Source of the DNA: Chrysogorgia sp. JL179-B06
Taxonomy: Eukaryota; Cnidaria; Anthozoa; Scleralcyonacea; Chrysogorgiidae
Assembly: GCA_035772405.1 (NCBI GenBank)
Contig: JAYKKM010000033.1
Span: forward strand, 372,001-436,000
DNA: 64,000 bases
Direction: 5' to 3'
In this document: positions 12,031 to 24,000 of the stretch, piece by piece
Position numbering within the stretch: the stretch's first letter is position 1
Layout: the number at the start of each line of letters is the position of its first letter
Program-made: the position numbers and the translations under genes
Notes under the pieces: generated by a model
The model's database searches: none
What the model was told of the DNA's origin: nothing
Seen by the model: only the letters and a program-made list of their open reading frames with translations

Positions 12031-12747
12031 TACCATTTCTGGTATTTATTTAGTCAGCGCCTATTTATTTAGCGCTTGACACTCGCGATTCCACTGACAG
12101 CTTTGCCACGGTAAGAAGCATGTTTTATAGTGGCAGTAATTTATCAGAAATTTGTTTACGAACATCAACTACATGATAGTCATAATGTATATGTATACTG
12201 TGTATATGCAGTCAAAAGCATTGCCAATTATATTCAGATAAGTGATAGTTATTTGTAATTTAAGTCTGCTGTATTTAAATATAGTCAAAAGAATTGAAAG
12301 AAATGTGTATATACTTCAGGTATATGTCTGCTACAATTTATATAATCAACCCCAGGGTTCATTTTGGAAATTTTATCAAAAATTAGGCTTCCCTGTATCG
12401 CTTTCGAGGCGGCACTTCCCTTGCGATAGTAAGCGGCACTTTCTCCTCAATTATTTTTAAGACCCTGAGTGGAAGTCCGTCCCAGGATTTGAATCTGTGT
12501 CTCCCAGATATACTACACTGATGTAGTGAAGAGCAGTGACGTGCTGCTGTCGAGCTTAAGTCGCGTAATTTTACATCCACGATCAAAATATCTCGCGATT
12601 TTTGTATCGGAAGTCGGACTCCACGGTGCATGAGGTCAGCGATGACGTTCATACATTTTTGCTTCTTATAAATCCGTCATTGCTAGCGTCATCCTCGGGA
12701 AAGTCTGTGGCTTCTTAAAAGGAAATCAACGGCCGGAAGATATATTT

Positions 12748-12885
12748 TGCGAGTGTGGAAATTTTCTAAGACCCAGCCGAGACCAGTTGCGAGAAATGTA
12801 ACTCCAAGGTCTTCGGTGAGAAAAGACGCCTCGGCTCCGCGAATCTTGTGCGGCGCTCTGTCAACTGAGCCACTTCTTAGTTGTG
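12748..12885 (-). mobile_element. SINE-like fragment with tRNA-like core
   Basis: GACCAGTTGCGAGAAATGTA resembles the S2 tail. The minus strand then carries GTGGCTCAGTTGACAGAGCG, an A-box-like sequence. The surrounding 11.83-13.05 kb is almost identical in copy B. Confidence 0.45.
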
Positions 12886-14154
12886 TGTGTTATAACGACC
12901 TTTTTGCTACTGCACTGAACGGGATCACGTCTGTGTGTTCGCATTTTATGCTAATCTATTCTTTCGAGTTCGAGTTCCACCCGACCAAATGTCGTCTTAT
13001 GGGACTCTGTAGTATTGTTTTGACTTTTGTTTTATTCTGTCCTTGAGATTACATTCCGCTAAGGCAAGAGCAGCCTCTCATCCAGTATTTGGAAAAATCG
13101 TCAACGAAAGCAAGGAAAAACCAGAGTTCGTCAAGTCTTAGTGTCACATGTGGGCAATATTTTTTCCGAGTCAAATAACTTCCAAACTAGACTTGCTCCA
13201 AGTCCGTCTCTTGATTGTTTCGAAATGGGTTTGTTTCAAGGGCGGCTTGAAAAGTGGGCGGGCAAAAAAGGGGGGCTTTAGAGTTTAGCCTTTGAGAAAG
13301 TCTACCTCAAGGCTGTGCGAGCAATGTTTTGGTGAGAATTGAATTATTCACGCCTCCGCGAATCTAGTGCGATAGGTCGGGACTGGGACGAGCAAATACA
13401 TTGCCTTCGTCCAGCCGGCAGCCTCCTAGTTAATTGGATTGTAACCCCAAAGCTATAGAATATATTAAAGGAAAGTTAAATGATCTATTTACAACATACG
13501 TACAGCTTATCCCGGTAGCTAACTTAGTTCTCTTTAAAAGCGGACAATCGAACATGCCCAAAAATATAATTTTCATATTACGGATACCATCTTGTAAACG
13601 AACTTTCGGCTGTCTTCGACGAACGTTTTCTTGAGAAATAATCAACTCCCAAAGTTATACAATATATATTAAAACAAAGATAAATTATCTGTTTACAATA
13701 TGCGCACAGCTTATCCCGGTAGCGAACGTAGTTTTCTTAAAAAGAGCGGATAATCGAACATAGCGTAACGTGATAACAATCCCACATCCAGTGCCAGTGG
13801 GCCGTCAATGCCTTGTATTTGCTCGTCAATACCTTGCTCGTCAATGCCTTGTATTTGCTCGTAGGCCACTTCCTTATATGGAATACGTACTAGAAGTACA
13901 TATGACCTTAAGGTTCATGTGCGAGCAATGTTTTGGTGAGAATTGAACTGGTAGTGCGGCGCTTTGACAACTGAGCCACTGAGTGTGGCTTCTTAGTTGT
14001 GTGGGTAATGTTTTTTCCAAGTCAAATAGCTTCCAAGGTAGACTTTCTCCAAGTGCGCCTCTTGATTGTTTCGAAACGGGTTTGTTTCAAGGGTGCATAG
14101 TGTGAAAAGCGGGCGGGCAAAAAAAAGGGGCTTTGAGAAAGTCTACCTCCAACT

Positions 14155-14275
14155 CCAAGGCTGTGCGAGCAGTATTTTGGCTGGGATTGCAGGGAAGTAT
14201 AGGAATTGTCCGATTATTTCCCTTCTCCCCATGCTCTTGTTAAATCTCTGGCTCGGCCAAAACATTGCTGAAATA
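14155..14275. repeat. Dispersed repeat family R3
   Basis: GGGATTGCAGGGAAGTATAG through GGCTCGGCCAAAACA recurs inside intron 1 of the second astacin gene (43563-43690) and in copy B (58620-58725). The long frames over it are repeat-derived. Confidence 0.65.
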
Positions 14276-14397
14276 ATTGCTCGAACTGCAGCCTTGGAAG
14301 CTATTTGTTTGAATCTGAAAAAATATTGCCCACGCAATTAAAAAGCCACAAAGACGCTTGCGGATGATTTAGCTACGTCATTGCAATGTCGTAGAAC

Positions 14398-14472
14398 TAC
14401 TATAATCGTAACCCTAATCTCAATCCTAACCCTAACCTTCATCCTAACCTGAAGTTAAACCTAACCCTAACG
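14398..14472. repeat. Interstitial telomere-like (CCTAA)n tract
   Basis: Imperfect CCCTAA/CCTAA units (for example CCTAACCCTAACC) run for about 70 bp. The copy B form (58862-58942) has an extra CCATAGCTAACCCTAACC stretch. Confidence 0.75.
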
Positions 14473-14589
14473 AGAAATAAAGACCAGACAAAAACAGAGA
14501 GGTCCTAATTTTGAGTCATCCCTTTTAGCCATCACGCGCAATGTCATTGTCAGACACTGCTGAATCGTTTAACACTATACAATGTAATA

Positions 14590-14760
14590 ACGTTATTGGG
14601 AAAATTAAATAAAACTACATACAAGTATATAACCCACCGGGAAAGGACCCCCTTTATATACAAATAAACATAAAAAACAATGACATTGAGCCCTTGAATG
14701 TACTTGTTTTACATAACGGAACTTCAGTTTTACTGAAGTGTTTTGGAACGCATAAAACAA
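14590..14760 (-). pseudogene. LINE 3' end, internally deleted (copy A)
   Basis: This matches the fuller LINE 3' end at 59040-59473 of copy B but lacks about 200 bp that carry the reverse-transcriptase C-terminal tail there. The remaining tail downstream is shared. Confidence 0.5.
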
Positions 14761-17092
14761 TTGTCAAATATGGTAGTCAATTAATCAGACTTATTTTAAA
14801 TACTAAAATTTAAAATTACTCTATATATAAATTCGTGTTCGATGTCTTCCTCCATCTTGAGGACTGAAAAATATTGGTGACGTCAATGAAACGTATGTGT
14901 TTCTTAGACAAGGAAAGACAATCGACGACTTCTAACACGTGCTCTTCACGCGTGCTCTTCCTTGGCGTCGCGTAAATTGCTACATATCAACGAACTATAT
15001 TTGGTCCTACCGTTTTATTTATGTACAAACTTTCGTGAGAAATGGATCCCTGCCGCGGCGAGATTATCACTCACGCTTGCGACTGACTACCAGCGGGCCG
15101 CATATAATATTTACACGTATATAATATTTACATATTCAAATACATTTTTATATACATTGGCCAGGCGTTGTTTATATCGACTTCTCGTTTTGGAATTTGG
15201 ATTTCGGCATCGCTTATAATGCCGCTTTCTCTCGCCGTCGTGGGATAATTCTCGGTGACGTCAATGTCTAGATGTTTTCGATGGCGTTGAGTGAGAACGA
15301 CGATGCGGAAAATTACTTTTAGCTGCATGATGATTGATGTGCCTGTTATAACTTACACAGTATAGTTAGAATAAAACTTTAATTCACGAGGGAAAAGACG
15401 TATTATTGCCATAAAGGTTATCTAACATATACGGCCCTCAACATACTACAATATTTACAAATACAACAGTCATAACATTATTAGTAGACATAAGTCTACT
15501 AATAATGTGAAAAAAAAAGGGAAAAAAATAAACTAATTAAGTTGATTTGATATGCAATTCAATAAAAATTTACAGTTGAAGCAAAATAGGTTTTCCAGAT
15601 GTTCAATACAAGTTAGTGTTTGAAGAAAGTAATTACGGAGTTTACCTTTAGTGGTAGTTATTCTTAAAGAAAAAGCATGAGAAGAAGCAGCACCAGACGA
15701 TTTTTGTCGCAAGCAATATTTGTCGCAAGAAACTGCGATTTTTGTCGTACAAATACCGAACATGAAATGGCCCCCATCGATGTTTACGAAACTCGCGAAT
15801 GCATACTGTCAATGTTAGAATATATAAAAGTCAGCATCAAAAAGATGTAGGTAAACACGCCACGATCTCCATAATCACCGACAACTCTCCACTCCTTTGC
15901 TGTAATTATTTCTGTCTATTAATTAAATGGTTGACTGGTTATCAAAACAGCGGGTGTCGCGCAGTTGGTACACTTTATACCAGATGGTGACTGCAAAGTA
16001 TAGTCGTAACTTTATAATAATATAGCAGTAGGACTACAATATACAATATATATATATATATATATTGTATATATATTTCACTTGAAGAGCTAATAAGCGA
16101 AAACGTTTGTGCATTAAAGTTTTACTATAAACGAGTGGTTAATACTATTATTTATAATACAACACTTGTGTTTTATCACATGTACTTAGGTAAGTCTGAA
16201 GTGCTCTCAATATTTCGCTACCGATCAGTATTCCAGGACACAGCTCGTAAGTTAGTTATAGTTACCTAGCCAAAATAGGCAAATAAAATAGCCAAATAAC
16301 AGTGATAAATATATGTTTCATATCGAACAAACGAACGGGAATACACTTCTAACATATTAATATAACATACGGAAATCATGCGTGATCAAAAACATTGAGG
16401 TTATAATGTCCCTTGAATTAAAACGCTGTCGTTTGTTGCCGTGTTCCACTCGATAACAATCTAAACCACAATATTTACTCGAAACGAGCAGGCCTCGCGA
16501 AGCTATAAATTTTCTATTCAAGCGACACTTTTGCCAAATCAGTCGAACTTCACGTTTTATACGTTTGTAATATTTCTGAATGATTGAACGACTTATCTGG
16601 CGGTCGAGCGGTCATATTTCAAATCAAACAAACGAACGGGAATACCCTTCTAATATACCCACTGCTCCTGTGTATGTTCCGAGGCAGCATTTCACTTCTG
16701 ATAAGAACTCCTAGTTATAACTATAAGCTGCATGCCGTCCAGATCTATAGAATTAGGCAGTGTATAAAGGGAGTGGCGTGGTGGATGTTGTGGCGGGTTC
16801 ATGCAGAGTTTGACTGTGCCAAGCGAACGTCACCGGAACAACTCAACCGGTTGGAAATTATTTGCAGCATCGTCATTTTAAGGAGCATATGGACAAGAAA
16901 TCGCCAAGTCGGCGCAATTGATAATGTGTACAGCGGACGACCTTTGTGGATCCCCAAACAAAAGGAAGTTAAATAACATAGATAACAGGATTTCCGTTCA
17001 CGAGTTTAACGGTTTAGGGATGGGCATATTTGTTCTTGACGGATCGATGGGGATATCGCAGTTTTGTTCCGCGTTGAGACGGACTGAGACGG

Positions 17093-17100
17093 TATAAAAG
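17093..17100 (+). promoter_or_regulatory. TATA box of the astacin gene
   Basis: TATAAAAG sits in a GC-richer setting than its surroundings, and a purine-rich noncoding exon with a good donor follows. It is conserved in copy B (62962-62969). Confidence 0.6.
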
Positions 17101-17119
17101 GCTGAGAGATTTCAGACCA

Positions 17120-17214
17120 AGGCAGAACAACTAGCTCACCTTGAACAGAGAAGCAAACGGAAAAAAACACAAGAAGCAGAAGAAGAATAAAAAGAATCTT
17201 GGTATAAACGTTTG
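17120..17214 (+). other. Noncoding first exon (5' UTR) of the astacin gene
   Basis: A purine-rich stretch starting 25-30 bp below the TATA box ends at TTTG before a GTAAGC donor (GT 17215-17216). The matching acceptor is TTTTTTAG at 19551-19556, 13 bases before the start codon at 19570. The transcription start is approximate. The same exon exists at about 62985-63080 in copy B. Confidence 0.5.
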
Positions 17215-17379
17215 GTAAGCTGTTTTAAAATATATGATCTTTTTAGCTTCTTTCTTGATCGATTCATGTCATATTACTCCATTTTAACCCATGCAAGGTA
17301 GACGTCTTCTGCAGCTGCACTATATACTTCCTTTTTCTGGAATTTATTCGGTTTCTACTTGTTATACATCTCAGCATAT

Positions 17380-17411
<32 letters not shown>

Positions 17412-18061
17412 ATGTAAAATAGCCGCCCGGCTTATGTTGTGCCGTTGCGTAGCTGATGGTGGGACGTTTTTCAGCGCAACATGCGTTGCGTTAAAAGTTG
17501 ATGTCGTGTAACATGGCGCAGCGCGGAACGATTTTAGCGCAATTTTAGATTCGGGAACATGTTTGCGAGATTTTTACTCAGCTTCAAAAACGCACAATTC
17601 AACTTCAAAAATATGCGACATAAAATTGTTACGTTAAACCATACCGGTGGGTTATACTACGATTATACCAACGGGATCTTCTTTATATACTTGTATCCCA
17701 TTATACCCACGCCACGAAGAGAGGGAGCTAATTTTATCCCTCGACATGACTCCATTGGTCCAGTCGATCCCCCTTCACATCAGTTGGAAAACGGATGGAG
17801 TGCGTTTGTATTTTTTTAAAGGATAGGGAGGAAAGTGGTGGGCAACTGGCCCCCTTGCTGGGAGTACTGTGGTACGGCACTGAAAACGTCAATATTTCGT
17901 TCCTAAAAATCTCGACAGTTCACTACATTTTCGCTTTGAATAGTGACAATAGTATTTAACCGCTTTTACCGATCAATACACGCATATCTCGTGATATATC
18001 CGGTTATTGTCCAGCAGAACAATTGTTTTTTTATGTCTGCTATCATTTCCTAAGTAGATTA

Positions 18062-18350
18062 AAATGGACTTCAACGGCAACAGGCCAATTATTCTTGAAT
18101 TTCTTTATCGCTAAGCCAGTTCCTTTGTCGGAGATGCGAGTATTGTCGAAGCAGAAATAATCAAACTATGGGCGAACAATGTCGAACCTTATGAGTATTT
18201 GATTCGATACATGATAAATTCAACGTTATTCAACTCTCATGATAAATCCCCGAAAAACGTCTTCGGTTTTTGGCAGACAGCACGAGCGTTATCTTTGACC
18301 TTGGCGTATTGATTCAATTTAATTATGCTTTTGTATTTATAAAGAAATAA
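18062..18350 (+). pseudogene. Small degenerate open frame with downstream AATAAA
   Basis: An ATG in the context TTAAAATGGAC opens a frame interrupted by TAA after 16 codons. The same frame then stays open for about 64 codons of protein-like sequence, and an AATAAA follows near 18343. In copy B the start survives but the window ends after 23 codons, and a one-base length difference changes the frame. I do not recognise it. It may be a retrocopy remnant or chance. Confidence 0.2.
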
Positions 18351-18659
18351 AAGATACTTTTGATAGTTTTATTTGAACGGTTTCATTTCTATACCGTCAA
18401 TATTCCCATGAAAACAAATATATTTAGAAAAATAATATGCTTCGTCACTGCGGTCAGAAACAGAAGATCTCTATATCATCGTTGGATTAGTTGACGATTT
18501 TCACGATGACAGCCAAGAAATTAGTTGAGGTTTTATTTTACAGCAAAAATACTGCAGAGATACAAAAGTTTTGTCCTTGCAAAGATTGTAATATAACAGA
18601 GTTGATCGTCCAGTTTGTTGTAGTTTTGAGAAAGACTATTGTTGGTTCATCATCATAAT

Positions 18660-19115
18660 TGGTTTTCTGTCGTTGTGACAGGTCCTTCTTTGTAGCAGTC
18701 TGTTATAATCTTTCTCCACTCGTCTCTGTTCTGAGCTTTGTTCATAGTCACCTGATACGTGTCTTTATCCATAATAGCATCCAACATCTTTATTCTTTGA
18801 GACCTCCACGTAGTCTTTTTCCATCAACTGTTCCTTCAATCATGTCACGCAGCATGTTATCATGTCTCAGTATGTGCCCCATCCATGTCTGTTGCCGGTA
18901 CTATGCATTCGGTTGCCGGTACAACACTTCTTCATTTGTCATTGTCAATTTATCTGTCCATTTGATTTTAAACATATACGCCGCCACATCTCAAACGCTT
19001 CCAATCTGCGTGATTCATCTTTTCTCAAGGTCCATGTTTCACAGCCATATAATGTCACGCTCCATACCAATGATTTCACTCGTCTTTTACTCAGAAATAG
19101 ATTAATGAGCTGAGT
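18660..19115 (-). pseudogene. LINE reverse-transcriptase C-terminal fragment
   Basis: Translated on the minus strand, the region shows the order typical of the C-terminal part of LINE endonuclease-reverse transcriptases: a YGCETWTLRK-like block, RRLEAFEMW, a MGHILRHDNM-type block and a basic KRLRG stretch. Frameshifts and stops break it. The 148-codon frame on the plus strand over the same bases is its shadow. Confidence 0.7.
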
Positions 19116-19160
19116 AATTCACGTCTTCTGAGAAATGCCTGTTTGCCCATGCCATTGGTT

Positions 19161-19202
19161 ACTGACGTTTCGACGACCTCAGCGGCGGTCATCTTCAGAG
19201 TC
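19161..19202 (-). other. Hammerhead-like/foldback motif
   Basis: The minus strand reads CTCTGAAGATGACC, then a GC-rich loop, GGTCGTC and GAAACGTC. GATGACC pairs with GGTCGTC, so a stem precedes GAAAC as in hammerhead cores, but the core is altered. Confidence 0.3.
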
Positions 19203-19569
19203 CAGGTTGCTGTAGTCTTGAGAAAGACTATTGTTTGCATCACACATCTAATGATACTCCTAGGTTCAAACCATGTACTTTATAACAGAAAGTGCCACAA
19301 AAGTACAGCGCTGCGTAGGTAGTGTTTTGGCGAAAAAGTGGTGAACTACCGAGATGTTAGCAATGAAATACACATCTCTACAGTTCAACACCTTTTCGCT
19401 TTTAATACTGAAATATAATAGCCGGTTATATAGTTATTTGGAGCTGACAATTTGCTTCTGTGAGATGAAATCAAACCGATTTTCATCACATAAAGGCTTC
19501 AGAGAACTACTGGGGTGAATTGTTTCTTACCAATCTATTTTTTAAATATTTTTTAGATTCTATAACACC

Positions 19570-21035
19570 ATGTTGATGAACTATTGTACATTGATATTGT
19601 TTTCGTTGGTTGTGGTACACGGTCGTGTCCATCCCGTGCCAGTTAGTCCTGTTGGACCCTTTGACAATACTGAAGGTAAGTTGTTTAGCTTATAGCATAT
19701 GCCTTATATAGCTATGCCTTATATAGCATATGCCTTATATAGCTGTAGCTATGTCTTATATAGACCTCTTTCATAATGGCGCCCAAATTAAATATTCTTT
19801 TATATTCATTTAAATTAGCCTTTCTGACCTCGTTCGTGTGTCTGTAATTCCAAAGAATCGTCGCTTTGTAACGAGGCCAGATAGGCTAATTTGCATGCAT
19901 ATAAAAGAATATTTAAACTGGCCGCCATTATGAAAGAGGTCTATAGCTATGCCTTATATAGCTATGCCTTATATAGCTATGCCTTATATAGCTATGCCTT
20001 ATACATATGCGATATGCCTTATATATCCCTCCCCCTCAGTCTGTTTGCTGATCGACTGTAAAAATAGCAAATGATTTAACTTTTCGCATCTCATTAATTA
20101 TTAGTTTGTTTATCTCCCGTGCATTTGATTGGCTACTTTCTACTTGTGACACCCTTTTGGCATATATATATATATAAGCCCTATTTATTTTATTTCATCT
20201 CGTCTTACTCTGATGAAAGGCTCCGCTCGAAACGTCAGTATTTCGTTACTAAAAATCTTGGCAGTTTACCAATGGCACCTGATGATGACCAGAATCTACC
20301 AGAATATACTCACTCAATAGAAATTGATTGACTCATTTGGAAGAACTTTTAAAATGATAAAGTAACTTTCGAAGATTTTTGCTTCTTCGCTTTGTTTTTG
20401 AAATATTTCAGTTTGTTTGATATGCAAATGTCTGGAATTTCGTCACACATGCATAATGACTTACCGGAGAAGTTTGTGTATCACTTTCATTCTCAAACGA
20501 AATCCTTTAAAATCAAGAAGTTTGGTGTTGTGCATGGGCGAAACACGCGCACATGTTATTCACACTTTAGTGTTTTCATTTCAAGAAGGCAAAGATATAT
20601 AACATTTATGTAAGCATGTGTGACTAAATTCCAGAGCGATTTGCATATCAAACAAACTGAAATATCTCAAAAAGAAAGCGAAGAAACGAAAATCTTCAAA
20701 AGAAGTTACTTTATCATTTTAAAAGTTCTTCCAAATAAAACAATAAAACTTTTTGACGTTGTAGGCACTTTCTCGGGTAACTTCTCCAGAATCCTAGATT
20801 CTTGAAAAGCGTTTGCATCATTTTTACAATAATTATACTCCTGGTTAACCTGCTTGTGGTCAGAAATTTGAGAAATTTTTCATTTTTCTTATAGATAAAC
20901 TTTCCAGTCCCGTCGGAACAACAAATTCAATGTTCGAAGGAGATATTAAATCTTCAAATAATCTAATTGGAACCGCAGGATCTCTTAATCCGTGGCCCAA
21001 TGCTGTGATTCCGTATCGCTTCGACTGCAGCGTCA
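19570..21035 (+). CDS. Astacin gene, exons 1-2: signal peptide and propeptide
   Basis: Exon 1 (19570-19675) encodes a Met start, a hydrophobic core ending near VVVHG and a short Pro/Val stretch ending GPFDN. Exon 2 (20895-21035) carries MFEGDI, the FxGD motif whose Asp ligates zinc in astacin zymogens, and WPNAVIPYRFD, the usual N-terminal strand of mature astacins. The first ATG is chosen because it opens the signal peptide; a second ATG two codons later is also possible. The same two-exon arrangement and phases occur at 43398-44786. Confidence 0.85.
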
Positions 21036-24000
21036 GTAAGTTGAAAATTATACAGATTATTTATTTATGTTATTTAGAAACTTCCACCAAGCTCACGTTA
21101 CATATTACGTATACTAAACCAACTTAAAAATGACAACAATATAACTATAGTGTTAAAATATACACTGCTGTAGTGAATGTGGGAGTCTGAGAGCTTGGAG
21201 TAGACAGACGATACATGGACGATCGTCAAGCTCATATCCTCAGAAAACACATCCAAACATTACCGATATATAGTGACTACCGCATAGGCAGTACGTATAT
21301 CAATCGAACCAGTACATCATTGTATAACATTCGCTTTTCATCTGAGTCTCGTTGGCGCAATAGTTAGAGCATCTCACCGGCAATAAGAAGGTTACAGGTT
21401 TGATTCCTGTCCAGGACTCAGAATCATTTTTCTGAGGATACGAGCTTGACGATCGTCCACATGTATCATCAATATAACTAGTACATAACAGGATAAGCTA
21501 AGTGAGGGGCAAGCGAACGGACTCAAGCCTTGAGTCGGCTGACTCAAGTACTATAGTCAAGGTCCCAACTAGGCAGACTCCAGATACATAGACTATATTT
21601 ATTTACAAAATAAATGAAGTGACCTAATTGAAGTTTATAAGTGCCACTCATACATTCAAACAAAAAAACACAAGTCACGACACTCAAACCAATACGAGAT
21701 TGGGAGTAAATTTAAGGTTATCAAGCGCGATTTATAGCTAGGCCTTTCGTCGGGATTAGGGCTACAGTTAAAAATGAGTACTGAATCTAATTACGAATTA
21801 CTTGAGTACCCTAAGATCCGATATACATTTCCTTCATCATTCTAATGTCTGATATTAGGATGTTTCCCTAGTTTGTTGTCATGTTGAAACATTGTATCGT
21901 GGTGAAGGCCAAGTTGTTGATGTTCAGTCACCCCAGGATTTACGTCTGGTTTAGTTCGATTGATTTTAATATCTATACTGTGAAATTTTACTCAATTATT
22001 TGTTTGCTTTCAGAGAACATCCCTAGCGCCATGGCAGCTACAAAAGCTGCAATGAAGGAATGGGAAGCGAACACATGCATCCGGTTTGTTAAAAAAAGAC
22101 CAGAGGATAAGGCGTTTTTGGAGTTGTTTAGGGCAGCCGGGTGAGTGCAATTTAGTTTCGTGTAGAGAATTTTGATACCATCCAGTTTCGCTCGCGTTTG
22201 GGGATTTTACATATCCGTAATATTTGGGTCTTCCTGAGCAAAATTATAATATATCTTGTCAGCCGAAAATTTCATCTTCATGGAGTTTTTCGCTGTCAAA
22301 GTTACCGGATGTGATGTCACAAGAGGCATTCCAAACCAGTTTTCTTTTGTTACTTGCCACAAAAATGCCTCTTGTGACATCAAATCCGATAACTTTAACA
22401 GCAAAAAAGTCCATGAAGATGGAATTTTCTGCTGACAAGATATATTATGATTTTGCTCAGGAACGGGAAGACGCAGATATTACGAATATGTAAAATCCCC
22501 AAACGTGACATATAGGCACTTTAACGAAAGAACAATCAATTGCTGAAAAGAAGAACGATCATGAATTGCTGATCTTGATCCTCTGATGTTTCTTGTAGTT
22601 GTTGGGCAACGTATGTTGGTTATCGAAAGGACACCAAGACACAGATCTCCATTGGCAACGGTTGCGACTACAAACATGTGATGATACACGAGCTTGGTCA
22701 CGTGATTGGCTTCTGGCACGAGCAAAGCCGAAAAGATCGAAACGATTACGTTAAAATCAATTTGAGAAATGTTTTGCCATGTAAGAATACAACACTATTC
22801 ACGATTGAAATAGTTATGAGAAATGCTCTTCACAACCATCCATGGCTGTGTTTCTGTTAGCTGTCTATACTTTAGTTTCGTTTAATTTATTAGATTTATC
22901 ACTCTTTTAGGTGAACGGAATACCCCAACAGGCTTGAAACCCAATTGATAGGGGTTCCAAGGGCCTACGATTTAAGGTCGTTATCCGAGAGGACCCGAAA
23001 GTCTTGCCCTAACCCTATTGCAAAGGCAGCACTTTCGTTTAGTTTAGTTTATTAGATTTATCACTCTTTTATGTGAACGGGATACCCCAACAGGCTTGAA
23101 ACCCAATTGATAGGGGTTCCAAGGGCCTACGATTTAAGGTCGTTATCCGAGAAGACCCGAAAGTCTTACCCTATCCCTCGTGCAAAGGCAGTACTTTCTC
23201 CTCAATTATTTTTAATGGTGGTCCGACTCCGACCCAGGATTTGAACCTGTGGTCTCTCAGCTCATATAGACATGTGTAGTAACCACTAGACAGCTGGTTA
23301 AATTAAACTGTTGACGGTGAATCGTCATTGCCTTGAATATCATGTCACACTTTCTCTTTTTTTCTTTAGCCTTGAGGTATAACTTTAATATTGTGAGTGG
23401 TCCAATCAAAAATTACGGCACATCATATGACTATGGGAGTATAATGCATTATCCATGGAATGCGTTCGCAATCAACCCTGATCAACCAACCATACAAAAC
23501 ACAAGGCCACTGAATGGAAAAGTACCTTATGTGAAACTGAGTTATGTGGATGGGATCCAAGCAGATACTATGTACCAGTGTACTTGTAAGTCTCACAGTG
23601 TTAATTCCCACTATCAATATACAAATTCTCCTTAACTCTTTCCTGACCGGCCCCGTCAATCGAAAAACACGGCACACGGTAACGCAAGATTAAAAATTGA
23701 AATTCGACAAGCGCCAGGAACACGAGATCCACTCACACGCCAAGTTTGATTTGATTTCATGAACAACTCTGCGATTGGTGGCATTTTGAGTTTTCAAGAT
23801 GCTACGCGGGCGTGCAAGATGGCCTTTTCTAGAAAATTCTCAAAGGCAGACAAAGTTTTGGCAACTTTAAAGCTTAAACCTCTTGTGATAGAACGTTTGT
23901 TCATTTGTTTGGCAAATGTGAACATTTATTAACTAAAAACTAGGAGTTCTTAACTTCTTATCAGAAATGAAATGCTGCCTCGGGATATAGTGTTCAGGAT

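Larger units (their letters stand above)
5631..17092. other. Repeat-dominated intergenic region (copy A)
   Basis: No convincing gene is seen. Open frames here are short, are not frame-conserved with copy B except where the DNA itself is almost identical, and coincide with SINEs, foldback elements and AT-rich stretches. Individual repeats are listed separately. In 13050-14390 and 14800-16000 I see AT-rich DNA and repeat fragments but no further element I can delimit. Confidence 0.6.
2245..18132 (+). repeat. Segmental duplication, copy A
   Basis: This block recurs in the same order and orientation at about 44893-64000. It spans the large exon of gene X, the following repeat-rich intergenic DNA, and the promoter and noncoding first exon of the astacin gene. 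The left edge lies about 105 bp inside the hAT-like MITE. The right edge cannot be placed because copy B reaches the window end while still homologous. Copy B is about 3 kb longer, largely through three transposon insertions, an inverted SINE pair and expanded AT arrays. Confidence 0.9.

Noticed and set aside
17559..17819. 86-codon frame near the astacin promoter
   Set aside because: A one-base deletion in copy B shifts the frame, and composition is not protein-like.
18659..19113. 148-codon plus-strand frame
   Set aside because: Antisense shadow of the LINE reverse-transcriptase fragment on the minus strand.
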